NCBI GenBank assembly: GCA_022457155.1
Contig: JAJGOT010000211.1
Coordinates: 65,001-129,000, forward strand
DNA: 64,000 bases
Source of the DNA: Cladopsammia gracilis
Taxonomy: Eukaryota > Cnidaria > Anthozoa > Scleractinia > Dendrophylliidae
Direction: 5' to 3'
A program made the position numbers and the translations under genes. A model generated the notes under the pieces. The model was given only the letters and a program-made list of their open reading frames with translations. It was not told where the DNA came from and made no database searches. How positions within the stretch are numbered: the first letter of the stretch is position 1; the number at the start of each line of letters is the position of its first letter. Of this stretch, positions 1-10,740 are shown piece by piece.

Positions 1-320
1 AGCCACTTTTATATTCTGGCTAAAAGCCTGCATCATAGTTATTATTATTACACTGTCCTAGGAATTATTTTGCATCTAAAATGAACACTGTAAAAGTTCT
101 CTCATGCCTTTTAATAATTATAAAAGCCAGAAACAAACATGACAAGGAAAGAACAACCTGTCTGAGGAATTGGCATCTCTAACAGGAATGGTGTGTGGCA
201 TTCCCACAAGATGAGATTCTATATGGAACCTTTTGTGAGTTCAATTCACCCCTGTCTCTTTTATACTTGCATATAGTTGCATGTTCCTTTTTCCAATGGG
301 TCATATACATGTATACTTAA

Positions 321-501
321 CAAATTTACACCGGTTTTCCGTGGTGTGGACTCTTATTTACCACGATTTACGTCATCACATGGTCAAAATGTTGTGGACT
401 CATGAGGCGCAGCCGAGTGAGTCAGCAACAAATTTTGACCATGTGATGACGTAAATCGTGGTAAATAAGAGTCCACACCACGGAAAACCGGTGTAAATTT
501 G
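321..501. repeat. Perfect 70-bp inverted repeat (foldback element)
   Basis: Positions 321-390 are the exact reverse complement of 432-501, around a 41-base centre. The centre is itself partly palindromic (gactca and tgagtc) and contains a ggcgcagccgag core. Transcribed, it would form a very long hairpin. This is seen directly. Its identity as a non-autonomous DNA element is inferred, and no clear target duplication is visible. It lies just past the 3' end of the minus-strand gene ending at 679. Confidence 0.9.
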
Positions 502-678
502 TTTTTTACAACAATATTTAGAAAAAAATACAATGAAAAATCGAAGTCTTGTTACAAACGTGACAGCAAAGAAAGAGCAAGTGTTGTCTATAACTTTCTC
601 GCAATCTGATTGTTTTTTTTTTCAAGCATGCGTGATGTTAGCGTCAGCACCGTTGTCTGGACTCTCATTTTATACCAC

Positions 679-2275
679 TCACGTCGACCAGTCAGATTGC
701 GAGTTTAGCGGCAATTGTGGTAAAATTACCATTTGCTTCTTGACGACATCACTGTACACTGGCTTGTGGTCAAATTGAAGGAAGCTGGCATAAGAAGGAG
801 AAGAAAGCTCATCATCAGAATCACTGCTTGAAAGTCCTGAATAAAATAAAATAAATACAATAGTGAAGGTCAGTGATGGTCATAATCAATGCAAAGAAGT
901 TTCAAGCTGGCTACAACACTATTATTGTTTATGATCTTTCATAAGGTTTAAAAACTTGAGAGTCAGAAACAGTGACGTATTTTTACACCTGATAAAACAT
1001 GTGCTACAATTTTTTTGAATGACTTCAAAAACATTCTTCAAATAGTGTGCTCCTATGGAGTTCAAACAATTGCAATTTTTAATAAAGCAGTTCTGCAACA
1101 AGTCATGAAACATTGTGCCATGTACACGTAACATACCCTGCAATAGACAAAGCTGTGTGAGACAAGTTGCTAGTTATTTTCAATCAAATTTCAGATCCAT
1201 ACAAACTCTTAGAGAACACTTTGGTTACCAGTCTGCATTCTGTGTAGGTTACACCAATCTTCAGCATGGGTTTTAAAAGGCTATGGCATACTGGAGTACT
1301 AGCTATTGCAGTCTGGATTATCCCAGCATGTGTTCATTGATTGAATAATTATTTAAGGTTGATTTAGATGGCACAACTTTTGCCTACAACTATAGCATGC
1401 AACCTGCTTACGCCGGCATACAACACGAATCACATTGTCTAAATCAGCCTACAACTTGCTCACAACTGTTTTGGCAACACAACAAAAAGTGGTAGGATTT
1501 TGAAACATGTTTTAAAACCCTATGACAATTGTAGCCACATACGTTATATGTTATATATGTTATGTTATACGTTATATCTTTCTTTTATTTCAATCACTTG
1601 GTTCTCTTTTTTTTTTTTCCTTTTTGTTTCTTCTTTTTTTTTTCTATTGTTTGATCCTTTCTTTTTATTTCAACAAATTGGTGTGTGTAGCGATTTCTAA
1701 TCATGTAATTAATTTCAATGGCCTCCCAAGATTAGCTTTTGCTACCTGCAGGCCAGTGTTATAAATTCTACAATAACTATAACTAATAAAGATTTTTGTT
1801 GTTGTTGTTGTTGTTGATGATGCGAGTTGTATACAATTTTTGCCTGATGCAAGCAGAACGCACTACAAGAAATTGCATGCGACAAAATTGTGCCGTCTAA
1901 ATCAGCCTTTAGGTTTCATACAACTTTGCTGCTTGGCGTAGATCTATTTTAAAAAACCTTTTACATACTATAATATCGGATTGGGATTCACACAGAATAC
2001 AAACTGGTTTGGTTACTTGTGTCGCCAGCAGGAAAGATGGGCCAACCACAACACACAATTCACCTCATCTTACCTACTTGCAAAGCCAGCCATGTAGGCT
2101 TAATAAACGGGAAACAAAACAGACAGCTATGCGCAGGGTGTCCATACAGTTAACTTACAAAAATTCATTTTGATGTACGTGTAGAGAGATACTCACTTTT
2201 TTCAACTTTAATTCTCTTCTCCTTAATATCTTGAGTTAAGCCACCAATTTTACGTTTCCTTGTTTGAGACATCAT
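679..2275 (-). CDS. Small two-exon gene, 78-residue basic/acidic protein, unknown function
   Basis: Exon 1 is 2275-2197. It starts with two Met codons and reads MMSQTRKRKIGG, then a lysine-rich stretch ending in VEK, then a GTGAGT donor (phase 1). Exon 2 is 836-679, after a TTATTCAG acceptor. It begins with Ser/Asp residues (SSSDSDDE), continues FLQFDHKPVYSDVV and ends SQSDWST before TGA. Joined directly, the exons total 237 nt, a multiple of three. The basic TRKRK stretch could be a nuclear signal. It lies head-to-head with the plus gene at 2744, about 470 bp away. I do not recognise the family. An additional internal exon in the 1.36-kb intron cannot be excluded, and the terminal exon rests only on its open frame and phase. 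Confidence 0.42.
1702..1816 (+). mobile_element. 3' end of a non-LTR retrotransposon with (GTT)n tail
   Basis: About 100 bp ending in aataaagatttttgttgttg followed by a GTT microsatellite. The same sequence, including the phrase gattagcttttgctacctgc, recurs at 19226-19326. A constant 3' end with a simple-repeat tail is typical of truncated non-LTR insertions. It sits in the intron of the small minus-strand gene. Confidence 0.65.
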
Positions 2276-2743
2276 TAAATGTTACTTTTACAATTCGCTT
2301 GTCGAGGCTTTTGTACGCAGTACCAGCAGACTAAAGGTTGAAAAGAAGCCGGAAGTTGGTCTTTCTATTCAAACCAAGCCAAATCAACCGCTCGGTATGC
2401 TCAGCTTGGACGTGAAATTGGAAGACATCCTATGGAAAAACACTGTCCTGAGTTTCGCATCCCTTGTTTAATAGACAGCTTTAAAATGGTGTTATTCTTC
2501 TTCACACCACATTTTATCACAACACGAAACCGCCATTTTTCTTAGAAAACGCTCGAGGTGGCCTGGATCCAAGTAAAATTATATAATACGTCATGTACGT
2601 CTCCCTGAAAGACGAAAACATAGACAACAATGCATCACGGGTTGTGATTCGCTGTTTTGACGGTTTGTGTAAATTGCCCTATGTTGATGTTGAGATTAAA
2701 AGTTTAAAATTCTTCGTTTGATTTGGCTAAAAGTTGATCGCAT
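2276..2743. promoter_or_regulatory. Putative bidirectional promoter
   Basis: About 470 bp separate the divergent start codons at 2275 (minus) and 2744 (plus). The segment contains aaccgccatttttc near 2528, which resembles a YY1-type GCCGCCATNTT motif. The same kind of motif occurs at the zinc-finger gene's start codon and just upstream of the second Sel1-MYND gene. No TATA box was recognised. Promoter function is inferred from geometry. Confidence 0.45.
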
Positions 2744-3372
2744 ATGGAGATCGAATATTCTGTGGACGCTGTCAAGCCTTGTAACTTCACGAGAAAGCGA
2801 CAGGCTGTTTTAGAAAGTTGCACTGAACAAAGAATGAAGGTAATTATAAGCTAATTATTCTTTTAACCCAACAACACGTGCGTTGCTACGTTTATATTTA
2901 TATATTTCCGTGATTTCTCTTTGTTGACCAGAAGTAGAAAACTATAAGATATTTTCAATTCAATATTCAATTATCAAGCCTTCTTCGTAATACTCTGGCA
3001 TCAAATACATTTAAAACCAACTGTTATGTCCATGTTGTTATTGTGAACCAGTTCGTACTGTAGATTTTCATTTGTTTTAACTTTCAGAAGCGGCCCTGTC
3101 TAGAAAATTCTTCTTGGCAGACAGAAAATAATTTCAATCTGGAAACAGAAAACAGATTGCCATGTTGCACTACACAGCCCGTTGCAGAAGCACGTCACCC
3201 TTCTGTTTGTAACCAGCCTCTAAGAGATCCAAATTCCACAACAGTTAATGTTCACATAGACATAAACTGTAATATAGTGAATGAAGTAAATAATGTTCAA
3301 GAAATGGAAATTGCATATGATTCAGCAAACGTTATACAAAGTCAAGAACAACTCCATCAGCTATCCTCTCCA
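2744..3372 (+). CDS. Small multi-exon gene, basic N-terminus, unknown function (3' end uncertain)
   Basis: Exon 1 is 2744-2839: ATG, then MEIEYSVDAVKPCNFTRKRQ, ending RMK before an AAG|GTAATT donor (phase 0). Exon 2 is 3088-3372, after CTTTCAG. It begins KRPCLENSSW and ends QLHQLSSP before CCA|GTAAGT (phase 0). Together they give 127 codons without a stop. Two basic clusters (TRKRQ, KKRP across the junction) suggest a nuclear protein. A candidate last exon is 7244-7276, after a TTTACAG acceptor, reading GHINHLQHLS then TAA in the right phase. The intron between would hold the nested transposons at 3.4-7.1 kb. Alternatively, reading through the donor gives a 26-residue tail ending at 3453. I do not recognise the family. 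Confidence 0.5.
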
Positions 3373-3479
3373 GTAAGTGAATTGATGTTTTCATGGCTAA
3401 ATTTTGCTGTTGTTGTGGCAATCCTTGTGGAGGCACGGTGGTCTAATGGTTAGCGAGTCAGACTTTCAACCTGAAGGTC

Positions 3480-4529
3480 CGGGGGGGGGGGGGGGTACTC
3501 CCTATAATGGGCTATACGGGGATGCTCCACCCGAAAGGGGTACCTTTTTTAGGCTGGAGGTATATGAAAGGGTAGGGATTTCACAAGTTGAAGTATATGA
3601 AAGGGTAGGGGTTTCACGAAGTATAGGAAAGGTTAGGGAAAACACAAGTTGAAGTATAATCAAAGACTCCTTAGAGCCAACCCGTGAATTTGAAATGCGT
3701 AACGTGTTTAAACGCAATGCGGTAAGCTTATGTGTTCACTCTGTTACGGTTCAATATTTTTTTTAAAATTAAACGTAAGGATTTTTGACAAACGCAAAAA
3801 ATAAAAATACAGTACATCACTTTCATAATGTTGAGTCCGAAGAAGAAAGAAAAAAAAAATGAACGGCCCGAGCGAGATTCGAACCGGGGCCTTTCGGCTG
3901 TGAGTCCACGCTTTATACCACTCAACCACCGTGACCACTGACTTGAAATAGGATAAATTTTATTACTTAAACATAGATAACCATCAAAACCCGTTTCTCA
4001 GTTGAAAATTGCTTTTAGATCGATTTTAACGTTGCATTAAAGACTCCAAATGCGAAACATCTTTAAGCTTGTTGTTTATATTCGTTTACACCAATTCAGT
4101 TATTGTTATCGCTGGATTCACACTGTTCTTGTTACAAAACGCATTCGTAACAAAGCATTACGTCTAAGTCTACAGCTGATGGAAGGAGTGAGCGAGTGAG
4201 TGACTCATTTGCACATCAGTCGCCGTTACCAATAACCCGTTCATTACGCATGCGCGTATATAAACGGGTTAAAAAGTGTAGGGAAAACTACCATTTAAGT
4301 ATTATAAAAAGGGCCTTCCAAAATTTATCGAACAGATGCACGTAAAGGCTATATGAAAGGGGTACCATTTTTAATGAAAGGTATATGAAAGGGGTACCAT
4401 TTTCAATGAAAAGTATATGCAAGGGGTACCTTTTCTGTTAAAAACAGTATATGAAAGGGTAAGGGTTCAGACCTCGGGGCGGAGCATCCCTGTACAAACT
4501 TTGTTGAGTACCCCCTCCCCTCCCCCGGG
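3480..4529. mobile_element. MITE with G-rich terminal inverted repeats, inserted in the SINE
   Basis: The left end reads a G-run, gtactccc, then tacggggatgctcc. The right end is its reverse complement with changes (ggagcatccctgta ... gagtacccc, then a C-run). The subterminal parts carry repeated tatatgaaaggggtacc-like units. The element is flanked by a cctgaaggtc duplication. It has no coding capacity. It is itself interrupted by the repeat at 3657-4275. Confidence 0.75.
3657..4275 (-). mobile_element. Repeat family carrying an internal tRNA-like module (copy 1)
   Basis: This matches 32458-33042 and 55178-55630 in order. It starts with a run including gagccaacccgtgaat and passes a tRNA-like block. 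It goes on through ttacagctgat-type sequence and ends near aaacgggtt, with short terminal complementarity (AACCCGT). On the minus strand, 3936-3858 reads ggtcacggtggttgagtggt ... ggttcgaatctcgctcgg, which contains recognisable A- and B-box elements. It is probably a pol III-derived non-autonomous element, not a functional tRNA gene. Confidence 0.6.
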
Positions 4530-5525
4530 CCTGAAGGTCGGTGGTTCGAGCCTGGTCTCTGCCGTCGTGTTGTTTCCTTAGACAAGAAACTTTGCTCCAC
4601 ATTCCTTCACCAACCAAATCCATTGCAATGACCACTGTGTCGTTTATTTATTTTTAAGATGCGTGGACAGAAATGTATGACAGCCCTATATTGTAATTCC
4701 ATCCCAAATAAAATAAACTTCCTATCACCCTTTCTCCCTGGTCGGTTGGCCAGGAAAAAAACAAGAAGAAAAGTATCAAACAGCTAATAGTTTGCAGTGT
4801 GGAGATGCTATCACCTCTAAAGGTCACATTTGAAGATGCTCATGACTCATGAAGGTGATTTACATTTCAGAGTCAAAAAACAAAGGGATTATGGTAAAAA
4901 TAACAATCAGGGGAATAAATAGAGGTTATTCAGCGCAAAGTTTCATAATTATATGGCTGAGTATTTTTACGAGTCATTTTTTTAGCCTTTAGGCGAGAAA
5001 AAATAAATACTGACGAGTAAAAATGCCCAGCCGCATTACAAAACTTTTCGCTGAATAAATTGTTTATTATACGACAGTAATCTTCTCCTAAAACTAAGTT
5101 TTTGAAACTGTTTTTCCTAGCGTGCGGTCAGAAGAGTGTAATAGCATGTCATATTTGCACTCTAGAATGCTATGTTGAATAATAAAACACTTTATTGAGT
5201 GAGCCATTAGCAGAATAAATAAAAAAAATATTGTCATTTCCTTGTACAGATTCCCGTATTGCTGACAGCAAATCATTCATTGTTACCTTCCTGCCCTCGT
5301 TGTTTGACAGGAGAATCGGTAGGTCAATAAACCCAAAGCAAGAAAATAATATAAGATGAGGTCTAGAATGATTGCCAGAACTGCAGTTTGATGCTGTGGC
5401 ATTAAATTGGATGGCCAGGTTTTGGAAAAATTTAGTATAAATACATCAGAACCTTTACAGTTTTTGAGGATCATGCAGTGTAGTTCTATGATGGTTAAAT
5501 TCCTGGTTAAAAGTTAGGGAACTGA

Positions 5526-6357
5526 TAATAAGACAAGACAAGATAAGACAAGACAAGATGATTTATTCAACTCAGCTCAGTTTTACATGACATACAGGTA
5601 AACTTTACATAGGCAACTAAACACAAGTACAGCTAAGGAATAAAAGAAAAATGTAACAAAAAATAGAGAGTGAGTTGGGATCATCCAAATAGCAAAGGCT
5701 AATCTAGTGGATGACCCCTACAATAGAATACAGTTACAGACAATTCAGAATAGATTTTTTTAATAAAAAGTATTTCTTCATGCACTAAGGTAGATAATTA
5801 AATAGAATAACAATTAAGCATGGAGTTCTTCAGGGTTTTACGAAATATTCTTAAAGAATTTGAATTAGTTATATTTGTAGGCAAGGAATTCCAAAGGCGA
5901 GGACCAGTGAATTTTAGGGAACGTAAGCCATATTGGGTGGTATTAACTGAGGTTACATAAAGATTTCTATTGCATGATTGCCTCATTGAACAGGAATGAA
6001 CAGAGGATGTAAATTTGAAATATTCATTGAAACAGGGGGATAACAGTCTATGTGACCACTGATAAAAAAAAAGAGAGAATCTGTAATTCAATAACATCAT
6101 TGAGTTTAAGTAGATTGAGAGATTTGAACAGAGGCTCAGAATGGGATTTTGGTTCAGAGAAAGATATTATTCCGATTGCTTTTTTTTGGATAATAAATAA
6201 TTGTGTTAGAAATGAGGGAAAGGTTAGACCCCAAACATGGACGCCATAAGTGAGGAAAGGATAAATAAGAGAGCAATAAAGCATGACAAAATAAAACTTG
6301 TTACACCCCCTGTGCATGAGAGTGTTCAATAACAGGTTACCTTCCCACCAGCATTGT
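5526..6357 (-). mobile_element. 3' part of a CR1/L2-like LINE, decayed reverse transcriptase
   Basis: The minus strand encodes typical C-terminal LINE reverse-transcriptase sequence in two frames. The first has YPFLTYGVHVWG and QKKAIGIISFSEPKSHSEP (about 6330-6060). The second has LYVTSVNTTQYGLRSLKFTG and RLWNSLPTNI (about 6000-5800). A frameshift separates them near 6060. The 3' end is marked by an (AAGAC)n-type microsatellite at 5526-5560. The 5' side is cut by the MITE at 6361-6540. It is not functional. Confidence 0.75.
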
Positions 6358-6360
6358 GTA

Positions 6361-6540
6361 GTTCCAGAAAAAAATCCATACCCACCCCATGGAAGGTCAT
6401 TGGAAATTCCTAGGGGGAGGGGGGTCTTACAAGCCAAAATTTTAGAAGCAAAGTATGAAGCTAAACTGGAATTTCCTGGGGGGACAGCGGGTGCTAAACA
6501 AAAAACCTTCCGTGGGGGGAGTATGGATATTTTCTGGAAC
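6361..6540. mobile_element. 180-bp MITE with about 36-bp terminal inverted repeats
   Basis: The left end reads gttccagaaaaaaatccata and the right end tatggatattttctggaac, with further complementarity inward to ggaaggt and accttcc. Related copies occur at 20354-20537 (opposite orientation, near complete) and 7669-7800 (partial). All share aagccaaaattttagaa-like and gaagctaaactggaatttcc-like interiors. No clear target duplication is visible. Confidence 0.75.
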
Positions 6541-6597
6541 TGCACATTAGGGGACAAAAAATGGTTCTAATTTTGATGCAACTTAACCTGCCTTTTT

Positions 6598-7093
6598 ACT
6601 CATGCGCATAGCAGCATGAGGTAAGGTTTCGGCTCCGTTTTTCTTGTTTTTCTTATTTTTATTTTTTGTGTCACGATTTTGCATGCAAATTTATGCATGC
6701 ATATTTTAAATTGTACACTTTCGGTTTATTGCTTTGCCACTACACTTCCTGTTTAGTGACTTCCGGCTACTCTCACTTCCGGTAAAAGAGCGTTATTCAA
6801 GTGTCACGACAGCGTCTCCTACAACCCTACTTACATTAGCAATGTTCATGTTTGATATATATAAGACTTGCATGAATCATTCCTTTCATTGTGGTACAGC
6901 CTTCATTTCCAAAACAATCAATAGTAAACAACGTGGTTTGCAGGAACGATGACTGAACGAAAAGAATACTCTTCGCCATGTCGGACATCTTCTTATCATG
7001 TTTATCTATGTTTATTTATGTTTATCATGTTTAAAATATATCATAAATCTAACTTACGCATGCGCATGAGTAAAGGCTGCTAGGAGCCTCTTG
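6598..7093 (-). repeat. About 490-bp interspersed repeat, family A, copy 1
   Basis: In reverse orientation this matches 45410-45870 and 60961-61449. Shared blocks include a caagaggctcc end, actcatgcgcatgcgtaag, an agaagatgtc block, accggaagtgagagtagccg and tttgcatgcaaaatcgtgac. The ends are short inverted repeats of the actcatgcgca type. It has no coding capacity. Confidence 0.7.
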
Positions 7094-7668
7094 TTTGGGT
7101 AAAAGATGCAATGTTTTGTGACTGTGAGTCAAGTTTAAATGTACCATTAACTCCACAAACTGCAGTACACTATTTTTTAAAATTTCTTACTCTACGTATT
7201 TGCAACTTTTTTTACTTACAAACTTTTTTATGTTTATTTACAGGGTCATATCAATCACCTCCAGCACTTGAGTTAATAACATCCCAAGCCACTTTTCATT
7301 TCTTTTCTCATACTTTCATAAGGTTGTCACACACGAACCACAGGTGGCCACTCGGCAATAAAGAGTACCACAGGTTACCCACTTGACTATAAAGAGCACC
7401 ACAGATCGCCCACTCGACCATAAAGAGTACCACAGGTGGCCCACTTGGCCATAAAGAGTATACAACTACATTTTCCACATTGGAAAAGTTTTCTAAAGCT
7501 ATGTTAATATATGCATTTTTGAAGCTTTTTAACTTGTTTTGAAAATTATATATATAACTCATTCCCTTTTTAATGTATTATTTAAAATAATGTACAATGT
7601 CAAATTTTCATTATTTTAAAGTGGTTTATTAATGTGTACATAAAGAAAAGTGTGTGGTGTGTGTGGTT

Positions 7669-7800
7669 CAAGAAAATATCCATACTTCCCCTGTGGAAAG
7701 TCATTGGAAATTCTGAGGGGGAGGGGGGGCTCAAAAGCCAAAATTTTTAAAGAAAAGTATGAAGCTAAATTGGAATTTCCAGAGGGGTGGGGTGGGGAGC
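7669..7800. mobile_element. Partial copy of the 6361-type MITE
   Basis: This carries aagaaaatatccatacttcc, then attggaaattctgaggggga and aagctaaattggaatttcc, matching the left and middle of the element at 6361-6540. The right inverted repeat is missing. Confidence 0.65.
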
Positions 7801-8024
7801 TAACATAATAAAATTCATGCGCTTATTCTACACCCTGTAGTAAGCCTATAAAATCACTCGCTTGAAAATAATTTTAGAAAGTAAATCGAAAGCTTGATCA
7901 CCAAACCTCAACAAAAAGCTAACCATTTGAAATCAGCGCTTAGGCCTAATCACTGTAGATCAGTGATATTCTATGCAAGACTCAAATAAATATCTTGCAG
8001 ATATAATTTCCCATCGCTTTGTTA

Positions 8025-8098
8025 TTCGGTGATCTAGTGGTAAGAAGACGTTCCTTGTAGTGGTAGTTCCGGGTTCGAATCCCGCAGTCCAAATAACA
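8025..8098 (+). repeat. tRNA-like sequence (degenerate, SINE-type head)
   Basis: The segment contains a D-arm-like ggtgatctagtggtaagaag and a T-arm-like ccgggttcgaatcccg, spaced as in a tRNA and followed by a T-run. The seven-base acceptor positions do not pair in the standard register, so I call it a tRNA-derived relic, not a tRNA gene. Confidence 0.5.
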
Positions 8099-8390
8099 TG
8101 TTTTTTTTATTTCTTCTTCTCTGAAATGTCCTGGGAAACAGTGTTCTAAATTCACTATTATCATGAATTCAGAGCAATTTGACAATTCAGGGGGGGGGGT
8201 GGGGAGGGGGGGGGGGGGGGGAGGTTGGCCAGAATAATCATGACCCCTGGCACACCATGTGAAACATTCATGTCAGGAAGCATTCATGTCAGTGGACTTA
8301 ACGGACGTGTTCACCTGTATGCTGTATGTTCTGTGGAGACTATTGTAAGCAACTGATAGTTATAATAATTAGACAGCCCCCCTCCTATAA

Positions 8391-8622
8391 AGGTAAAGTC
8401 GCACTCGGGCCACAATGGCCCACACGGCCGGAGCTTAACCTGGTTTCCGTAGCATGAAGCAACTAGGAATATTGCTACTCTCCCCCCTGGATGGGATGCT
8501 AGTCCATCGCAGGGTTACCCCCAGCATTTTGTCGCCGGTACCCATTTATACACCTGGGTGGAGAGAGACAGTGTGGAGTAAAGTTTCTTGTCAAAGGAAA
8601 CAACACGACGGCAGAGACCAGG
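8391..8622 (-). mobile_element. SINE, truncated (lacks tRNA head)
   Basis: Nearly identical to 11968-12210: ggtaaagtcgcactcgggcc, then catgaagcaactaggaatat, then ctagtccatcgcagggttac, then cagtgtggagtaaagtttct. The match stops at agagaccaggc, before the tRNA-like head present in the full copy. Confidence 0.85.
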
Positions 8623-8999
8623 CAAACCCCCTCCTATGCTCCCCCCCCCCCCATGCCAAGGCATAAATAATGAACGGTCCCTAAGACTAGTTTTATAAAC
8701 CGATGCCGCCATACTGAAAATACACAGTACACCACAACGGGATGGAAAGCCTGTGCCCAAACAACACTTTTTTTAAAGAAAAATCCCTCCCAAAATTTAG
8801 ACTGGATTGTAATCATGTCATAACAGTTTATTTTACTGACCTCCTTAGAGCTGTGTGAACTACAAATAATATCATACAACACCCGAAAAATGAACACTAA
8901 ATGACATGCAATAAAAACTGAGCCTTACTGTTACATTTGTTTTGGTAATAGCCCTTTCACCCCTAGAGCCAAACGCTTAGTTCTATAATATACATGTAG

Positions 9000-9835
9000 G
9001 TCCAATTTTTGTTTCTGTGGATGAAATCCTAAAGTGTGACTATTCAAATGAAAGCTATTGAGTAGTACTTTCCTGTGGTGCTGTTTATTATGCTGTACAA
9101 GGTGGTTCTAACTTTTGAGTCTATGGATGAAGAAAATCCTAAAGTGTGACCATTCAAATGAAAGCTATTGAGCAGTACTTTCCTGTGGTACTGTTTATTA
9201 TGCTGTACAAGGTAGTTCTAACTTTTGAGTCTGTGAATGAAATCCTAAAGTGTGACCATTCAAATGAAAGCTATTGAGCAGTACTTTCCTGTGGTGCTGT
9301 TTATTATACTGTACAAGGTGGCTCTAACTTTTGAGTCTGTGGATGAAATCCTAAAGTGTGACCATTCAAATGAAAGCTATTGAGCAGTACTTTCCTGTGG
9401 TACAGTTAATTATGCTGTACAAGGTGGTTCTTACTTTTGAGTCTATGGACGAAATCTTTAAGTGTAACCATTGAAATGAAAGTTACTGAGCAGTACTTTC
9501 CTGTGGTACTGTTTATTATGTTGTACAAGGTAGTTCTTACTTTTGTGTCTATGGACGAAATCTTTAAGTGTAACCATTGAAATGAAAGTTACTGAGCAGT
9601 ACTTTCCTGTGGTACTGTTTATTATGCTGTGCAAGGTGGTTCTAACTTTTGAGTCTGTGTATGAAATCTTAAAGTGTGACCATTCAAATGAAAGCTATTG
9701 AGCAGTACTTTCCTGTGGTACTGTTTATTATGCTGTGCAACTTAGGTGGTTCTTACTTTTGAGTCTGTGAACGAAATCTTTAAGTGTAACCATTCAAATG
9801 AAAGCTACTGAGCAGTAGTTTCTCATGCTGCTGTT
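9000..9835. repeat. Tandem array, eight copies of a 106-bp unit
   Basis: The phrase aaagtgtgaccattcaaatg (or taagtgtaaccattgaaatg) recurs with starts near 9031, 9141, 9247, 9353, 9459, 9565, 9671 and 9781. Six spacings are 106 bp or nearly so. Two are 110 bp because of 4-bp insertions. Each unit also has gagcagtactttcctgtggt and tttattatgctgtacaaggt. The period is not a multiple of three and no frame persists, so it is a non-coding satellite or minisatellite. Confidence 0.95.
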
Positions 9836-10251
9836 ATTTTTTCAATATTTTACAAAACGTAATTTCCAAGGCCCCTGTTAGGAGTCAAAGGGTTGAATAC
9901 CATAGAAAAGCACCTCTTCCACTAAACACTATACACATGTTATGTTAATTTATTTTTTGACCACAGGCAGTCCAAGCTCACGTTTAGGTTATGAGAATGG
10001 GGTGAATTAATAATTAATTTATTGTTTCTTATAATTGTTGTGTGAGTTGGAACAAGGCCTTTGGGTGAAGAGGTATTGAGTTACCGGGTGAATGTTGTAA
10101 TTTTGATCACTTTTAGACATTCTACGGGGAATAAAATATCATAGATCCCGACAAAAAAGTTAAATAAAAACATCAGTTTAATAAAGTGCATAAAACAAAC
10201 TAGCCCCTTGATTATTCTTGTGTGCTTTGGGGTAATTTCACTGTTTTCGGT

Positions 10252-10740
10252 TCAGAATCCACAGGGGGCCCACACAAACTGTGTGACCGTTGTTGGTATT
10301 TTTAAATTTATAGGAAATGTATGGGAATATCGAAAAGGTTCACTTATCGTGGTATACTGCGAAGAATATTTACATACAAGATCAAAATAAACGTATTTTT
10401 ACCTGAAATGTTGTGTGGTGTCATTCTTGTAGATGAAAACGGCGAATTTTAGCGATTTGAAAGGTTTTGCATCGGACGTTTACCTGAGCGTATAGTAGAT
10501 GCAAAACCTTTCAAATCGCAAAAATTCGCCGTTTTCAGCTACAAGAATGACACCACACAACATTTCAGGTAAAAATACATTTATTTTGATCTTGTATATA
10601 AATAATAATTTAAAAAATTATTCATCGCAGTATATTACGATAAGTGAACCTTTTCGATTTTCCCATACATTTCCTATAAAATAATTTAAAAATACCAACA
10701 ACGGTCACACAGTTTGTGTGAGTTCCCTGTGCAGAATCTA
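10252..10740. repeat. Large foldback: about 220-bp arms around a 24-base centre
   Basis: From 10473 leftward and 10498 rightward the sequences are reverse complements over about 220 bp with indels. Matching pairs include aaaggttttgcat with atgcaaaaccttt, and acaaactgtgtgaccg with cggtcacacagtttgt. No convincing open frame conserved in both arms was found. It is probably a foldback transposon. Confidence 0.85.

Larger units (their letters stand above)
3428..4640 (+). mobile_element. tRNA-headed SINE split by a later insertion
   Basis: Positions 3428-3479 match the tRNA-like head of the intact SINE at 11968-12262 (ggcacggtggt, then agactttcaacctgaaggtc). The match resumes at 4530 with the same cctgaaggtc and runs on through cctggtctctgccgtcgtgt to about 4640. 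The 10 bases at 3470-3479 are repeated at 4530-4539, as expected of a target duplication flanking the inserted element at 3480-4529. The tail after about 4600 differs from the other SINE copies. Confidence 0.8.

Noticed and set aside
6298..6570. Plus-strand frame of 90 codons
   Set aside because: It lies across a MITE inserted in a LINE remnant, with no family resemblance.
8025..8098. Functional tRNA gene
   Set aside because: The T-arm is good, but the acceptor stem does not pair in the normal register and the flanks are repeat-like.
9000..9835. Possible CRISPR-like array
   Set aside because: Units of 106 bp abut directly with no unique spacers, and the genome is animal. It is a tandem repeat.
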